Assembly (NCBI GenBank): GCA_030549775.1
Contig: CM060177.1
Location: 65,414,638 to 65,478,637 of the forward strand
DNA: 64,000 nucleotides
Direction: 5' to 3'
Source of the DNA: Tamarix chinensis
Taxonomy: Eukaryota > Streptophyta > Magnoliopsida > Caryophyllales > Tamaricaceae
In this document: positions 38,701-49,650 of the stretch, piece after piece
How positions within the stretch are numbered: the first letter of the stretch is position 1
How the letters are laid out: the number at the start of each line of letters is the position of its first letter
Translations under genes and position numbers: made by a program
Notes under the pieces: generated by a model
The model's input: only the letters and a program-made list of their open reading frames with translations
Told to the model about the DNA's origin: nothing
Database searches by the model: none

Positions 38701-39664
38701 CTCGTAAGCAGCTCTGTATCGAGCTCTTGATCCCCCAACCCAGAATCCCGACCTTGCCACCGTCGCCACTTCAGACGCTTTGTTCTCCGCTTACGGCCAA
38801 CTTCGCCGCCCTTTCTGGCCACCCGTGTCATCCTTGCACCGCCCTCTATCTAACCAAATCTATCTCGCCCTTCGATTCTTCCTGCACAAGCCGCCCCAGC
38901 TGTGCGAAGTTCTCTTCCCGATCAACCCTGTTTTCTGCCTCCGCCACCTTGGCGCCGCCATTAACCACCTCCTTCTCCGCCAAGGCCGCTTCTTTCACGT
39001 CCCAAACTGTGCTGCAGACCCTGCCCTACCTTCCCCTACCTTTATTTTCCTCTTTCTCCCTCTCCTCCTCTCCCTTTCTTCTTCTCCTCCATTCGGCCAC
39101 CACCGCCGCCGCCGTGCGCCGCCACCTTTGGTTGTGCCGCCACCTTCATTCTGTCCCTCTTCCTCTGGGCATTCTTAAACAGCCCAACTTCCAACTCCAT
39201 TCTTCCTATCTTATTCCCAACATGCAACTTTCCCTTCTTTCCTCTCTTTTTCCGGCCACCGCCGCCACCGCCGGTGCCGCCTATCCCCACCAACATTTGG
39301 TTGAACCCTAGACCCTCTCAGCTATTTTCCCTATTTTTATAACCCTTAAATTATTTTATTTCAATTATTTACATATAAATACTATTATTATTATTCTTAA
39401 TATTTATATTTTAATATGCATTATTTTTATTATTATTATTAGTATTAATATTTTATTATTATTTATGTTGAGCGCTGAAGCCTAATATATTTTAATTCGA
39501 TTTTATTATTATTCTTCTTATTATTTCTATATTTACTATTATTAATATTAAAATGTTATAAGTATAATAATAATTATTATTATTTTCTATTTCGAATTTC
39601 CATTATTCTTATTTATTATTATTAATACAAATATTTTAACATTAGTGTTGTTAATAATGTTACT

Positions 39665-39717
<53 letters not shown>

Positions 39718-40020
39718 CATAATCATTATTATTATTATTATTATTTCTGAATTGGGTTATTTAATTTAAAAATAATCTTTTTAGTATGATTTTGGTAAAG
39801 GGTCCAAATCCCTTATTTTACTTTATTTTTGAGTAATACCTTTTTATTATTATTTCTACTATTTTATTATTCTTATTAATATTAGTATTGATATTATTTT
39901 GGTATTTTTGTTATTATTATTCTATCAAAAAAAACTATTCTTATATTAAATTAGTGTTTAATATTATTTTTATAGGAGAGAGTCTAATTTTAGCTCTTAT
40001 CTTATAATTGGTAAAACCAG

Positions 40021-40078
40021 TCCAAACCCTAAGGAGGCGTAGGAGCGTGCTCCAAGACCGGTGTCTTTTTAGGTAAGG
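40021..40078 (+). promoter_or_regulatory. GGAGC-palindrome and donor-like block, copy C1
   Basis: CCTAAGGAGGCGTAGGAGCG, TGCTCCAAGACCGGTGTC, TTTTTAG/GTAAGG. The best sense-strand example. A TATA box 1.3 kb upstream and a consensus donor here would fit a spliced leader transcript, but that is inference. Confidence 0.6.
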
Positions 40079-40374
40079 AGTGCTAAGGCCTTTTATGTGC
40101 TTATGTATATTATGTGTTTCGCATGTTATGTATCTAATGTTTATTATAATTAAATATTTTATATGTGGTATGACTTGGAGTTGAAGTATGTTGTGCATGG
40201 TATGTGTATTAATTATGTATGATGATATGTGTTGTGTATGTGAGGAAGTTGATGTGGTTTGTGTGAGAGGAAGGATGAAAAAGGAGGATGGGGAAAGAAG
40301 TTGACTAAGCGAAGTGAGTTGACCTAATTTTATGGTGTTATAAGTAATAATCTAATTTAGGATGTTATTTGGGA

Positions 40375-41300
40375 GACGGTAATTTATGATGTTATATGGG
40401 AGATTCGAATTTATGGTTTATTTGGGAGAATTTAAATTAGGATGTTAATTGGGAGAAGGTAATTTATGAGGTTATATGGAATAATCGAATTTATGGTTTG
40501 TTTGGGAGAATCTAATTTTTTTAATGTTATTTGGGAAAATTTAATTTATGATATTATATGGGAGAATTTAATTTATGATTGATTGGGAGAATTAAATTAT
40601 GGTTTGTTTGGGAGAATTTAGTTTATAATGTTATTTGGGAGAATGTAATTTATAATATTATATGGGAGAATTTAAGTTATGATTTGATTGGGAGAGTTAA
40701 TTCATAATTTGTTTGGGAGAATGTAATTTATAATATTATATGGGAGAATTTAAGTTATGATTTGATTGGGAGAGTTAATTTATAATTTGTTTGGGAGAAT
40801 CTAATTCATAATGTTATTTGGGAAAATGTAATTTGTGATATTATATGGGAGAATCTAATTTATGATTTGCTTGGGGGAATTCAATTTATGGTTTTCCTTG
40901 GGAGATTCTAAATTATGATTTTATGTGGAAGAATCTTTATGGTTTGAATTTAGGGTTTGGCATGGAAGAATCTTTATGGTTTGAATTTAGGGTTTGGTAT
41001 GGGTGAATCTTTGGTTTTGGTTGGATTGAATTTATGGTTTTGTATGACAGAATCTAGGGTTTACCTGGTGGTATTAATGGATGTATGTTGGTATTAGGGT
41101 TTGTATGATGATATTAAGGTTTGTATGGTGGTAATTATAGTTGTATGGTGGTATTAGGATTTATATGGTGATATTGATGGTTGTATGGTGGTATTAGGGT
41201 TTGCATGGTTGAATTTAGGGCTTCACGTGGAATTTTAGGGTTTACATGAAAAAGGTTCGAAGGTTTGCATGGAAAGATTAGTGTTTGCATGGAAGTGGAA
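40375..41300 (+). repeat. Two successive minisatellites, copy C1
   Basis: 40,375-40,930: ~25-30 bp units around GGGAGAATTTAATTTATGAT. 40,930-41,300: units with TTTAGGGTTTGCATGG and GGTGGTATTAGGGTTTGTAT. The complement carries AAACCCTA. Confidence 0.8.
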
Positions 41301-41629
41301 TTACGCGTGAAAAGTTGATTTGGGATGTAAGGGAGGAAATAGAAGAGTTATTTGAGTGTTTGAATGTTTTGGGTGAAAAATAATACGTAAGACATTATAA
41401 GGGTATGGAGGTGACTGAATTAGGGTTTGGAGTGATTGACTATGGTTGTGGGGGTCAATTAGGGTATATGGTGCATGTCTAGGATTTGGTGATAACACAT
41501 GTGTAATTGGTGAATAAAGTATGATGATGAATATGGAATTTATGATTTATGATTCGTGCATGTATATGGTGAAAGCCTTTGAATAAGATACTTAAAACAT
41601 TAATTATCTAAAGAGGAAGATTGTTGAGA

Positions 41630-41985
41630 CGGGACCAACCGATCAACCGGTTCGAAATAGTGGTTAGGGTTTTTACCCTATGTGCGACCGATCCACCGGT
41701 TATAATAGTGGTTAGGACATGATGTCCTATGTGACACCGATCCACCGGTTATAATAGTGGGGGTTCCCGAGCACAACAAACACAAACCTGAGTTTTGCTG
41801 AAATGCTTAAAAGATACTAATTACTTACAGTGGAATACCATGCGAGCCGGAGCCAACCGATCCACCGGTTAGGAATAGTGGTTAGGACGCGTAGTCCTAT
41901 GTGTCTCCGATCCACCGGCTATAATAGTGGTTAGGGTATGATACCCTATGTGCCTCCGATCCACCGGCTATAATAGTGGGGGCTT
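41630..41985 (+). repeat. CCGATCCACCGG hairpin array, copy C1
   Basis: Units: CCGATCCACCGG(C/T)TATAATAGTGG then a perfect short hairpin. Hairpins: AGGGTTTTTACCCT (41666-41679), AGGACATGATGTCCT (41714-41728), AGGACGCGTAGTCCT (41884-41898), AGGGTATGATACCCT (41933-41947). Confidence 0.85.
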
Positions 41986-42501
41986 CCGTACTCACATGGA
42001 TTGATAAAAGGCATGGCGTGAATTGAATTCTGATAAGAGATCAATTATATGATTAATCTGGACTACAATTGGGCCTTTGTACTTTTACCCGGTTGATCAT
42101 ATGCATTTATGAATATGCTCTTTTACGTCCCGCATGATTTATGTATTTATGTGTTGGCCTTAGTGATCAAGTCACCTTACTCAGTACTGGACCCGTACTG
42201 ATACTACCTTGGTTGATGGGTCCTGTGATGATCCACGGATGGTGGGGAGCAGACATCTTTTGCAGGTTTAAGATCAGAGACTGTTTTGGGGTGGCAGGCC
42301 TGACTTGAGTGAGTAGGCAATCCGGAATTTGATCCATCGGGTTTTATCTTGTTTAAATGTATTTCTATTTGGAAGTTACAAGTGTTATTTGAAACTTCAA
42401 GGGTATTGTAATTAACTCTTAATTTCTCGTACTCTGATTTTGTGTATGATCTTTGAATCCTTTTATGAATTGTTGATTTGAATTTAACGTAAATCTTTTC
42501 T

Positions 42502-42582
42502 TTAGCCTTAGCACTTGGTACTGGAATGGTTGGAGAGAACCGGTCTGGTACTAAGTGTGGCGGTAACATTCCCAGAATTCAC
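42502..42582 (+). other. Conserved 3' stem-loop block, copy C1
   Basis: CACTTGGTACTGGAATGGT, loop TGGAGAGA, ACCGGTCTGGTACTAAGTG, then GCGGTAACAT. Eighteen of 19 positions pair if G-U is allowed. It ends 87 bases before the element's GTTACA terminus. Confidence 0.65.
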
Positions 42583-43184
42583 AAGTTTTAAGTGTTTCTA
42601 TCTTAATTGCTTCCGTTTTAAAAAAAAAAATTTAGTGAATTTTGGGGTGTTACAACTACCCTCTACTCCAGCCTTGCACCACCACAATACCCCCTCGAGC
42701 CCCTATAGTCCCTTCTTCCTCCCCCATATTTTTTTCTCCCCTTTCTCTCCCTCATCGGCAACACCCCTGCAACCCCTCCGTTTGCCACCGTCCGGCCACC
42801 TCTATCGCCACCCAAACCACCAATCCACTCCCTACAACCTCCTCTACAACCCCCACGCCTCCTTTTCCCAAAACCAGCCCTCGTACCCCTTTATTTTCCT
42901 CCTCTCTTTTCCTTCCTTTTCAGCCCTATCCACTCCTACATCCCACTTTGCTTCCTTGCCGCCGTCGCCGTTGGCCATCAAAAACCCATCCCCAGCCGCC
43001 ATCTACACCCCCTCTTCACTCCGGCACCCTTCCCTTGCCTCCCATCCTTCCCCATCTACCTTCTTTCCTAGCCTAAAGATCCCAACCTGAAAATAGCCCA
43101 TCACTCCTTGTCCTTCACCCCCTTCGAGCCTTCCTCCTTTTTATTTTGCATGTAGCTAAAGATGTAAATGGGGCGGATAATACC

Positions 43185-43350
43185 CGAAACCTGACTGATT
43201 TTACCTGACAGATATGGATATGGATAATGATAAATAGATATGAATACAGATATGGGTAAGGGTTAAAAATACCCGGCGGGTTCGGGTACAGATACGGGTA
43301 CGGGATATCCATATCCGTATCCGTATCCGTACCCATATCCATACCCGTTT
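43185..43350. repeat. hAT left subterminal repeats
   Basis: Clustered TACCCG/GGGTA and ATATCC/GGATAT words, for example CGGGTACAGATACGGGTACG and CCGTATCCGTATCCGTACCC. The counterpart lies at 47,640-47,870. Probable binding sites for the hAT transposase, inferred from family behaviour. Confidence 0.6.
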
Positions 43351-43559
43351 ACCCGTTATATATTTACCATTTTACCCTTAACTTTTTATACAATAATAGG
43401 TTATAATTAGAAATTAAATTGTCATTTTACCTACAACCCTACTTAAAATTGGAAATACTATTTTTGTTTGTCTCATTGCCACTTGTTGTCGAGTCGTCGA
43501 GTCTTCACTCTTCAGAGTCTTTAGTCTTCTCTTGATTTCGAATCGACTATTGAGCAGCT

Positions 43560-44830
43560 TAAACACAACAGGTCAGAGGTGCACGGTGCATTGCCCCTTG
43601 GCAGTCGCCCACTCGCCTGTCGGTCGCCGTCCCTGTCTCCGTTCGTCGTCTTCCTCTTCAAGTCTCTGGTCCGGTTCAGTCTTCTTTTTTGTCTGTAGAA
43701 TCGAGAGGTCACAGACTCATAGGTCATAGGTGGTAAACACAACAGGCACACCCGCACGGTGCATTGCCTTTTGGCCGTTGCTCGACTCACTCGCCGTCCC
43801 TGTCTTTGTTTGTCATCTTCCTCTTCGAGTCTCCTGTCTCCCTGACTCTTCCTCTGCGATTCAGCGAGTGCCACCTTATGTGCCTCCTACAAGTCCTCAC
43901 TGGCTCACTCTGTAAGTGTAAGTTGGTTAATTAAATTTGTTAATCCCAAATTGTTATAATTTAAGGTTTGGTTTGCTGTTGTGATGTTTGGAAGAAAAAC
44001 TACCGTCCAAAATGGTAGTGCTGTGGTGTTGTGTTGTTGACATATAGAAGTTTTTTTTGTTTTTGTTGTTATAATGCTAATGCACATGAATTCTCATTAT
44101 TCATGTAATGTTGTCTTTACTTGGCATATTCTCATTATTTCACAATTGATAAACTATATCCCATTTTGAGCAATTTCATATGTATGCATGTTCTTGATAT
44201 ATGCCCGGATTCTTGAAAACACCACCGTAACTTGAGGGAGATTTTGATCTTGATTTTTTAAGAGGTGTATGTCATGTTGATATAAATATTTGATAAATAA
44301 GTGAATCCCTTCCATAGTCATCTTGGCATCCAAGATGGCAATAACTTCATTTAAATTATTAAATGTTTCTTTCCCTTTATTTTCTACTTTGATATATCAC
44401 TTGTAACTCTAGTAGATGAATCCAAAATTGTGAAAAAAAATTGTTAGATTTAGGCTTCAAGTAGCTTAGATCTTTATCATCATTTAAGCTACAACTTAAT
44501 AAGTAATTGCAAGTTAAATTTTTTCTATCTTTGTTTCTAAGTGGCTGATATTCTAATGTCATGTGTGGTTTTTGTTAATCTTTGACTCATATTCAATTGA
44601 ATCTAGAACTTTGACAATCCAAATCATTAAAAAAAATATCAAAAACTTAGTTTTAATCAACAAGATGACACTTTTAATGACAACATATCATACATAGAGT
44701 CAACTATTATAATTTAAGGTTTGCTGTTGTGATGTTGTCGCTCATCGATGATGTTTGAAAGAAAAACTACCATGGTGTTGTTGACATACAGAAGTTTTTT
44801 TGTTGTTGCTGTAATGCACATGAATTCATT
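43560..44830 (+). repeat. Duplicated non-coding segments in the hAT 5' region
   Basis: A ~150-bp segment starting AACACAACAGG and containing CACGGTGCATTGCC occurs at 43,562 and again at 43,735. A second segment starting TTATAATTTAAGGTTTG and ending near TGCACATGAATTC occurs at ~43,957-44,090 and ~44,708-44,825. Both lie upstream of the transposase start, so they are probably untranslated leader or promoter. Confidence 0.7.
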
Positions 44831-46396
44831 GTTGGTTGTATCTTGAAAATTTGAAATGTCCGATTAAGACTCATCAAGTCAATTATTGCTGATAACATAG
44901 TATATACTTCTCTTTAGGTTTAAGGATGGCAACTAGAGCTAGTACTACCGATTCACCAAGTGAAGTACCTCTATATTCATCTACTGCAGCTAGTAACCCC
45001 AATACCATGGAGCCATCTACAAATGAGGAAGAGAAGAGGAAGATGTAGAAGTGCAACAACTTACTCTAGGGAAAAAAAGAAAGAAAACTTCTATTGTATG
45101 GGCACATTTTAATGCAGTGGAAACTAATAGGAAGAGGAAGGGCATTTGTAAAGGTTGTAATAGAAGTCTAAGTGGGGATCCCAAAAATGGCACTTCTCAT
45201 TTTCATGAGCATATAAAAAAGTATGTAGGTTTTAAGGTTATACGAGGAGTGGGCCAAAACAAGTTGCAATTTACTCAAAAGGGGGAAGGAAAGGGAAAGA
45301 TAATGATCATTGAATTCAATCAAGAAGTTTCAAGGCAATACTTGTGTAATATGGTGGTCATACATGAGTATCCACTTTCTATAGTGGAACATGAAGGATT
45401 TAAAAAGTTCGTGTCCGGTCTTCAACTATCTTTGAAGTTGATTTCGAGGAATACATTAAAGAGTGATATTCTTAAGATGTTTGAGTTTGAGAAAAACAAA
45501 ACAATTGTCCCTATTACATTGTAATAAGAGTAGGGTTTCAATCACTACTAACATGTGGACCGCTCAAAATCAAAAGAAGGGTTTTATGGCTATAACAGCT
45601 CATTGGATTGATACTCAATGGAATTTACAAAGTCGGATACTCAGGTACTTTTAATATTTTATCTACATCAAGTTCTAAGTTTTATGTTAATGCTATATGA
45701 TAATGTGTTGTTCTCATTCTCATTTGTTGTTTTTTTTCCTTTTATCTTTGTTAAGGTTCATATATGTTCCTGCTCCCCACACATCTGAAGTTCTTTGTGA
45801 TGTTTTGTTAACTGTTTTGGTGGATTGGAATATTGATACAAAGCTCACAACGCTAACTATTGACAATTGTACTACTAATGATGCTATGATTGATGAGATG
45901 AAAAGGAGATTACAAGCGAAGTGTTTTTTATTGCATGGAAAATATTTTCACATGCGTTGTGCTGCGCATATTCTTAATTTAATTGTTAGGGATGGAATGG
46001 ATGTAATCCAAAAGACAATTGAAAATATTCGTGAGAGTGTGGTGTTTTGGAGGGCAACACCAAAAAGAATAGAAAGGTTTGTAGAGGTTTGTCAATAAAA
46101 AGAAGTTCCATATACTAAGGCCTTAGTACAAGATTGTAAGACAAGATGGAACTCCACTTTCTTAATGCTTGATGTTGCATTGTTGTATGAAGATGTGTTT
46201 GAGAGGCTATCATGGTTGGAGCCTAGCTTTAAATGTTGTCCTAGTTCTGAGGAGTGGAAATTGGCTCGGATTATTTGTTCAAAATTATCGTTGTTTTATG
46301 AGGTTACTTTGTTGTTTTCGGGAAATAAGTATCTTACTTCTAACTTATATTTCCCTAAGGTATGTCAGATTAGATTGGCTTTGACTGAATGGGCAT

Positions 46397-47020
46397 TTGA
46401 GGAAGATGAAGATATTAAGAATATGGCTGAAAAAAATGTTAGAGAAATTTGATAAATATTGGAGTGTTATTCATGGGATTATGGCAGTAGCAACCATTTT
46501 GGATCCCCGATATAAAATGAAGTTGGTGGAATGTTATTATTCTTTAATTTATCTGGACTCCACTTATGATGAGATAGAAAAAGTTTGTAGAATATGTTAT
46601 GAATTATTTCGTGAGTATGAGGAGAAATTGAAGCGTATAGAGAGAAATAATAGTACATCTTGTGGTTTAACTACTTCTAGTCATACTTCCTATGGTGGTT
46701 GTGTTGGTTTCGGTTCTAGAGGAGCAGCCATATATGAAAAGTGGCTAGATAACCATGGCGTCACTAATTCATCGCAAAAGAACGAGCTAGACTATTACTT
46801 GGAGGAGGCTGTTATGCCAAGGATGGAGAATTTTGATGTTTTGTCATGGTGGAAGACAAACACTAAGTTTCCAATTTTACAAAATATGGCTAGGGATATT
46901 CTTACTATTCCTGTTTCCACAGTTTTTTCAGAATCTACTTTTAGCACGGGCGGTCGATTTATCACTCCTCACCGCAATCGGCTACATCCAAAGACTTTAG
47001 AAGCATTGACGTGTGGTTAA
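46397..47020 (+). pseudogene. Transposase C-terminal open segment with hATC domain
   Basis: Longest uninterrupted part of the transposase (207 codons). Contains ILDPRYKMKLVE, a Ser/Thr/Gly-rich linker and the hATC signature ending RNRLHPKTLEALTCG. It stops at TAA where relatives continue with a Gln codon before DWLWA, so this stop is probably a CAA to TAA change. Confidence 0.85.
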
Positions 47021-47261
47021 GATTGGCTTTGGGCAGCAATGATGAGTAACAATGGTAATATTTTATTTATATTATTAAAATTTAGTTTAATTATGAAATA
47101 TTCTTTTATCTATTAATTTTATTATTTTCAATTCTTTTCTAGATAATAATAACTATCAAGTATCACATTATCGTGCTTCTTTTGAGGATGAGGACTCCGA
47201 CAATGGTGAAAATGAGGTAAAACTTAGATGTTTATAGATTTTATAATGTTATTAGCAAATG

Positions 47262-47262
<1 letters not shown>

Positions 47263-47300
<38 letters not shown>
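47263..47300. repeat. (TA)n microsatellite in the last transposase intron
   Basis: About 19 uninterrupted TA units between the GTAAAA donor and the TACCAG acceptor of the last hAT intron. Confidence 0.95.
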
Positions 47301-47302
<2 letters not shown>

Positions 47303-48559
47303 ACTGTTTATTTTTACTGTTTTTATGTACCAGGTAGATGCATGATTCATGAATCATGATGATTAAAGTCTGAAGGTTAAAGATTGAAGAATGTAGATTG
47401 AAAAGTTCATCCTGTCATGATTTATGAATGTCATTTGTGTTCTACTAATTTTTAATTTTTTTGGACATTATCTACTATGTTTAAACAATATTGTTGTTGG
47501 CATATTTTACTATGTTTTTCTATTATGCTACAGATACATTATCAACTTTAGCTACTAAGTTGATGAATTATTGGATTTTTTATATATATTTTAATATCAA
47601 AAAATAATTTTGTAGGTAAATTATATATATTATGACAGGTAAACGGGTACAAAAACGAATAAACGGGTAATGGTAACAGATAAATAGGTAATTTTAATCC
47701 GTCGGATAATGGGTTTGATGTACCCGGCGGATTATCCGTCGGGTAATGGGTATCCGCCGGATACGGATATGGGTAAAGTAACGGATATCCATGCGGGTAC
47801 GGGTATGGATATGGTTATCAAATTTCTTATCGGGTTCGGGTATGGATAAGGGGTACCCGATCCGTACCCACCCCGTTGCCATCCCTACATGCAACTCATG
47901 TTGCATGAGCAATATGAGCTGCTGCATGCCTTAGTATTTTAGTACAAAATTTTTTAAGGTATAATAACATTTTAATTTAAGTATTTCATTAATTAAATTT
48001 TATAAAGTTTTATGCTTTGGGTTCTCATCTCTAATATGGTAAGTTTTGGTACTACTTTTAGGTGTTGATTTCGTTATCTAAAGCTTGAATCTTCAACCGG
48101 GATACTGGTAATGTTCGATTTTTGCAAGAATTAAGGTAATCGTTAAACCCCACTTAAACGCATGGATAAACTTATGTTAGCACATTAGGGTTTTTGCAGG
48201 AATTATTATGCTTGTTATATGTTTGTTAATATAATATGTATATATATATTGATTAATAAAAAGGAAAGTATGCTAGTTTATGTGCTATGTGTGGAAATAT
48301 TGCTTAAGGAAAGAGTTTGGCTATTAATGAAAGTGTTAAGTACTTATCCATGTTATTTTATGTTATTGTGACAATTTATGCATGAATAATATTGTTGTGA
48401 GCCCTAGGGAAATTTTAGTAATATATATTGTGCAAGAATGTGGCCTAATATGTGTGATGATGAGGAGTATGAATGAAATATAATAGTTGGCAGAATTTGG
48501 GCGAGCAGAGTGGAGTATTAATATTAATATTCATGTAGTGATGAAAACTTAATAAAAGT

Positions 48560-49650
48560 GGTATAATAAAAGGGTATGATGGTAAATTTGTATGAAAAGG
48601 GAATTATGGAAATTTTAGAGGAGAAGGGAAAAATGGTAAATTGTAAGAAAAAAGGGGTATTATGGTAACTTTGGAAGTAAAGAGGAAAATGGTAATTTTA
48701 TAAGTAAAGGGGTATTATGGTAATTTTGGGAGTAAATGGGGTAAAATGGTAATTTTGAAAGAGAAGGGAAAAATGGTATTTTGTAAGAAAAGAGTAAAAT
48801 TGTAATTTTTATAAATAAGAGGATATTATGGTAATTTTAGTAGTAAATGGGTAAACCGGTAATTTGTAAGTAAAAGGGTAAATTGGTAATTATAATTATG
48901 GAGAAGTGTAAATTGGTAATTAAAATTATGGAGAAGGGTAGGGTACATTAATAATTATAAATATGGAGAAGGGTAAGTTGGTATTTATAATAATGGAGAA
49001 GGGTAAATTGGGAATTGTAATTATGGAGAAGGGTAATTTGGTATTTATAATAATAGAGAAGGGTAAAACGGTACTTATAATAATTGAGAAAGGGTAAAAT
49101 GGTAATTATGATAATGGAAAAGGGTAATTTGGTAATTTAACCAATATAAGGGTAATTTGGTAATTTTGATAATGGATAAGGGTAATTTGGTATTTATAAT
49201 AATGGATAAGGGCAATCTGGCAATTATAAGATTGTAGAAGGGTAATTTGGTAATTTATCCAACTAAAGAGGCAATTCGGTAATTATGATAAGGGAGAAGG
49301 GTAATTTGGTAATTTAACCGACTAAAGGGTAAATTGGTAATTATTTAACCAACTAAAGGGAAAATTGGTAATCATGATAATGAAGAAGGGTAATTTGATA
49401 ATTTATCCAACTTAAGGGCAATTTAGTAATTATAACAAAGGATAAGGGAAATGCGGTAATCTAACCAACCAAATGGGAAATATGTTAAGTGTAATAATTA
49501 TGAAGGGTGAATGGTGATCTAAAAAGCGTAGGAAATAACTTGGTAACGTAGATCTAGTAAGGGATAATTTGGTAATTATGTAACCTGAAGGGTGATGTGG
49601 TAAATTGGCAAGTAAGGAAGGGATGGCTTAATAACTATACAAGTAAGAGG
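48560..49650 (+). repeat. GGTAATTTGGTAATT minisatellite, copy B
   Basis: About 1.1 kb of degenerate ~22-32 bp units built from AAGGGTAA, TTGGTAATT and ATAATGGAGA. It replaces the AAACCCTA-type array seen in the other copies. No coding frame. Confidence 0.85.

Larger units (their letters stand above)
37658..42654 (+). mobile_element. Solo giant LTR copy C1 (4,997 bp), TSD actac, nested in B; best complete copy
   Basis: Starts TAAAATGCCCCGAAAATTTC and ends TTTTGGGGTGTTACA, with actac at 37653-37657 and 42655-42659. It is the best uninterrupted sense-strand example: AT-rich leader, polypyrimidine tract (38,090-38,160), TATAAATACC (38691-38700), GC-rich leader (38,700-39,300), ATT arrays (39,390-39,760), GGAGC block (40021-40078), GGGAGAATTTAATTTATGAT-type and GGGTTT-type minisatellites (40,375-41,300), CCGATCCACCGG array (41,630-41,985) and 3' stem-loop (42502-42582). 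No gag or pol. Confidence 0.8.
44926..47345 (+). pseudogene. hAT transposase, spliced, degenerate
   Basis: The start MATRASTTDSPSEVPLYSST is followed by an acidic stretch, then a frame change near 45,030. A BED zinc finger (CKGC ... SHFHEHI) lies at ~45,110-45,225. The catalytic core has ISLTT-like SITTNMWTAQNQKKGFMAI (~45,535), TIDNCTTNDAM (first acidic residue), CAAHILNLIVRDGM and TRWNSTFLMLDV. The C-terminal hATC dimerisation domain contains WWKTN, FPILQNMARDIL and SESTFSTGGR. Introns are 45645-45755, one starting near 47,053 and one ending at 47333; the last codons are VDA then stop. Lesions: frame breaks near 45,030, 45,520 and 46,440 and an in-frame TAA at 46,096. Not functional as it stands. 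Confidence 0.9.
43157..47887 (+). mobile_element. hAT (Ac-like) DNA transposon, 4.73 kb, nested in B
   Basis: Left end TAAAGATGTAAATGGGGCGG. The right end, read on the minus strand, is TAGGGATGGCAACGGGGTGG, an imperfect inverted pair. The flanks catgtagc (43149-43156) and catgcaac (47888-47895) form an 8-bp target duplication with two transitions, as expected for hAT. Subterminal zones (43,185-43,350 and 47,640-47,870) are dense in ACCCG, GGGTA and GGATAT(C) motifs in both orientations, typical of transposase-binding subterminal repeats. It encodes one broken transposase. Decayed left terminus and lesions mean it is inactive. Confidence 0.9.

Noticed and set aside
43521..43874. 117-codon open frame on the minus strand
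   Set aside because: Lies in the duplicated 5' region of the hAT element, contains two related halves because the DNA is duplicated, and has no domain.
47896..47920. Longer hAT boundary using ttgcatgt/ttgcatga as the target duplication
   Set aside because: It would leave the inverted ends unmatched. catgtagc/catgcaac places both termini at TAAAGATG and TAGGGATG and fits the hAT rule of 8 bp.
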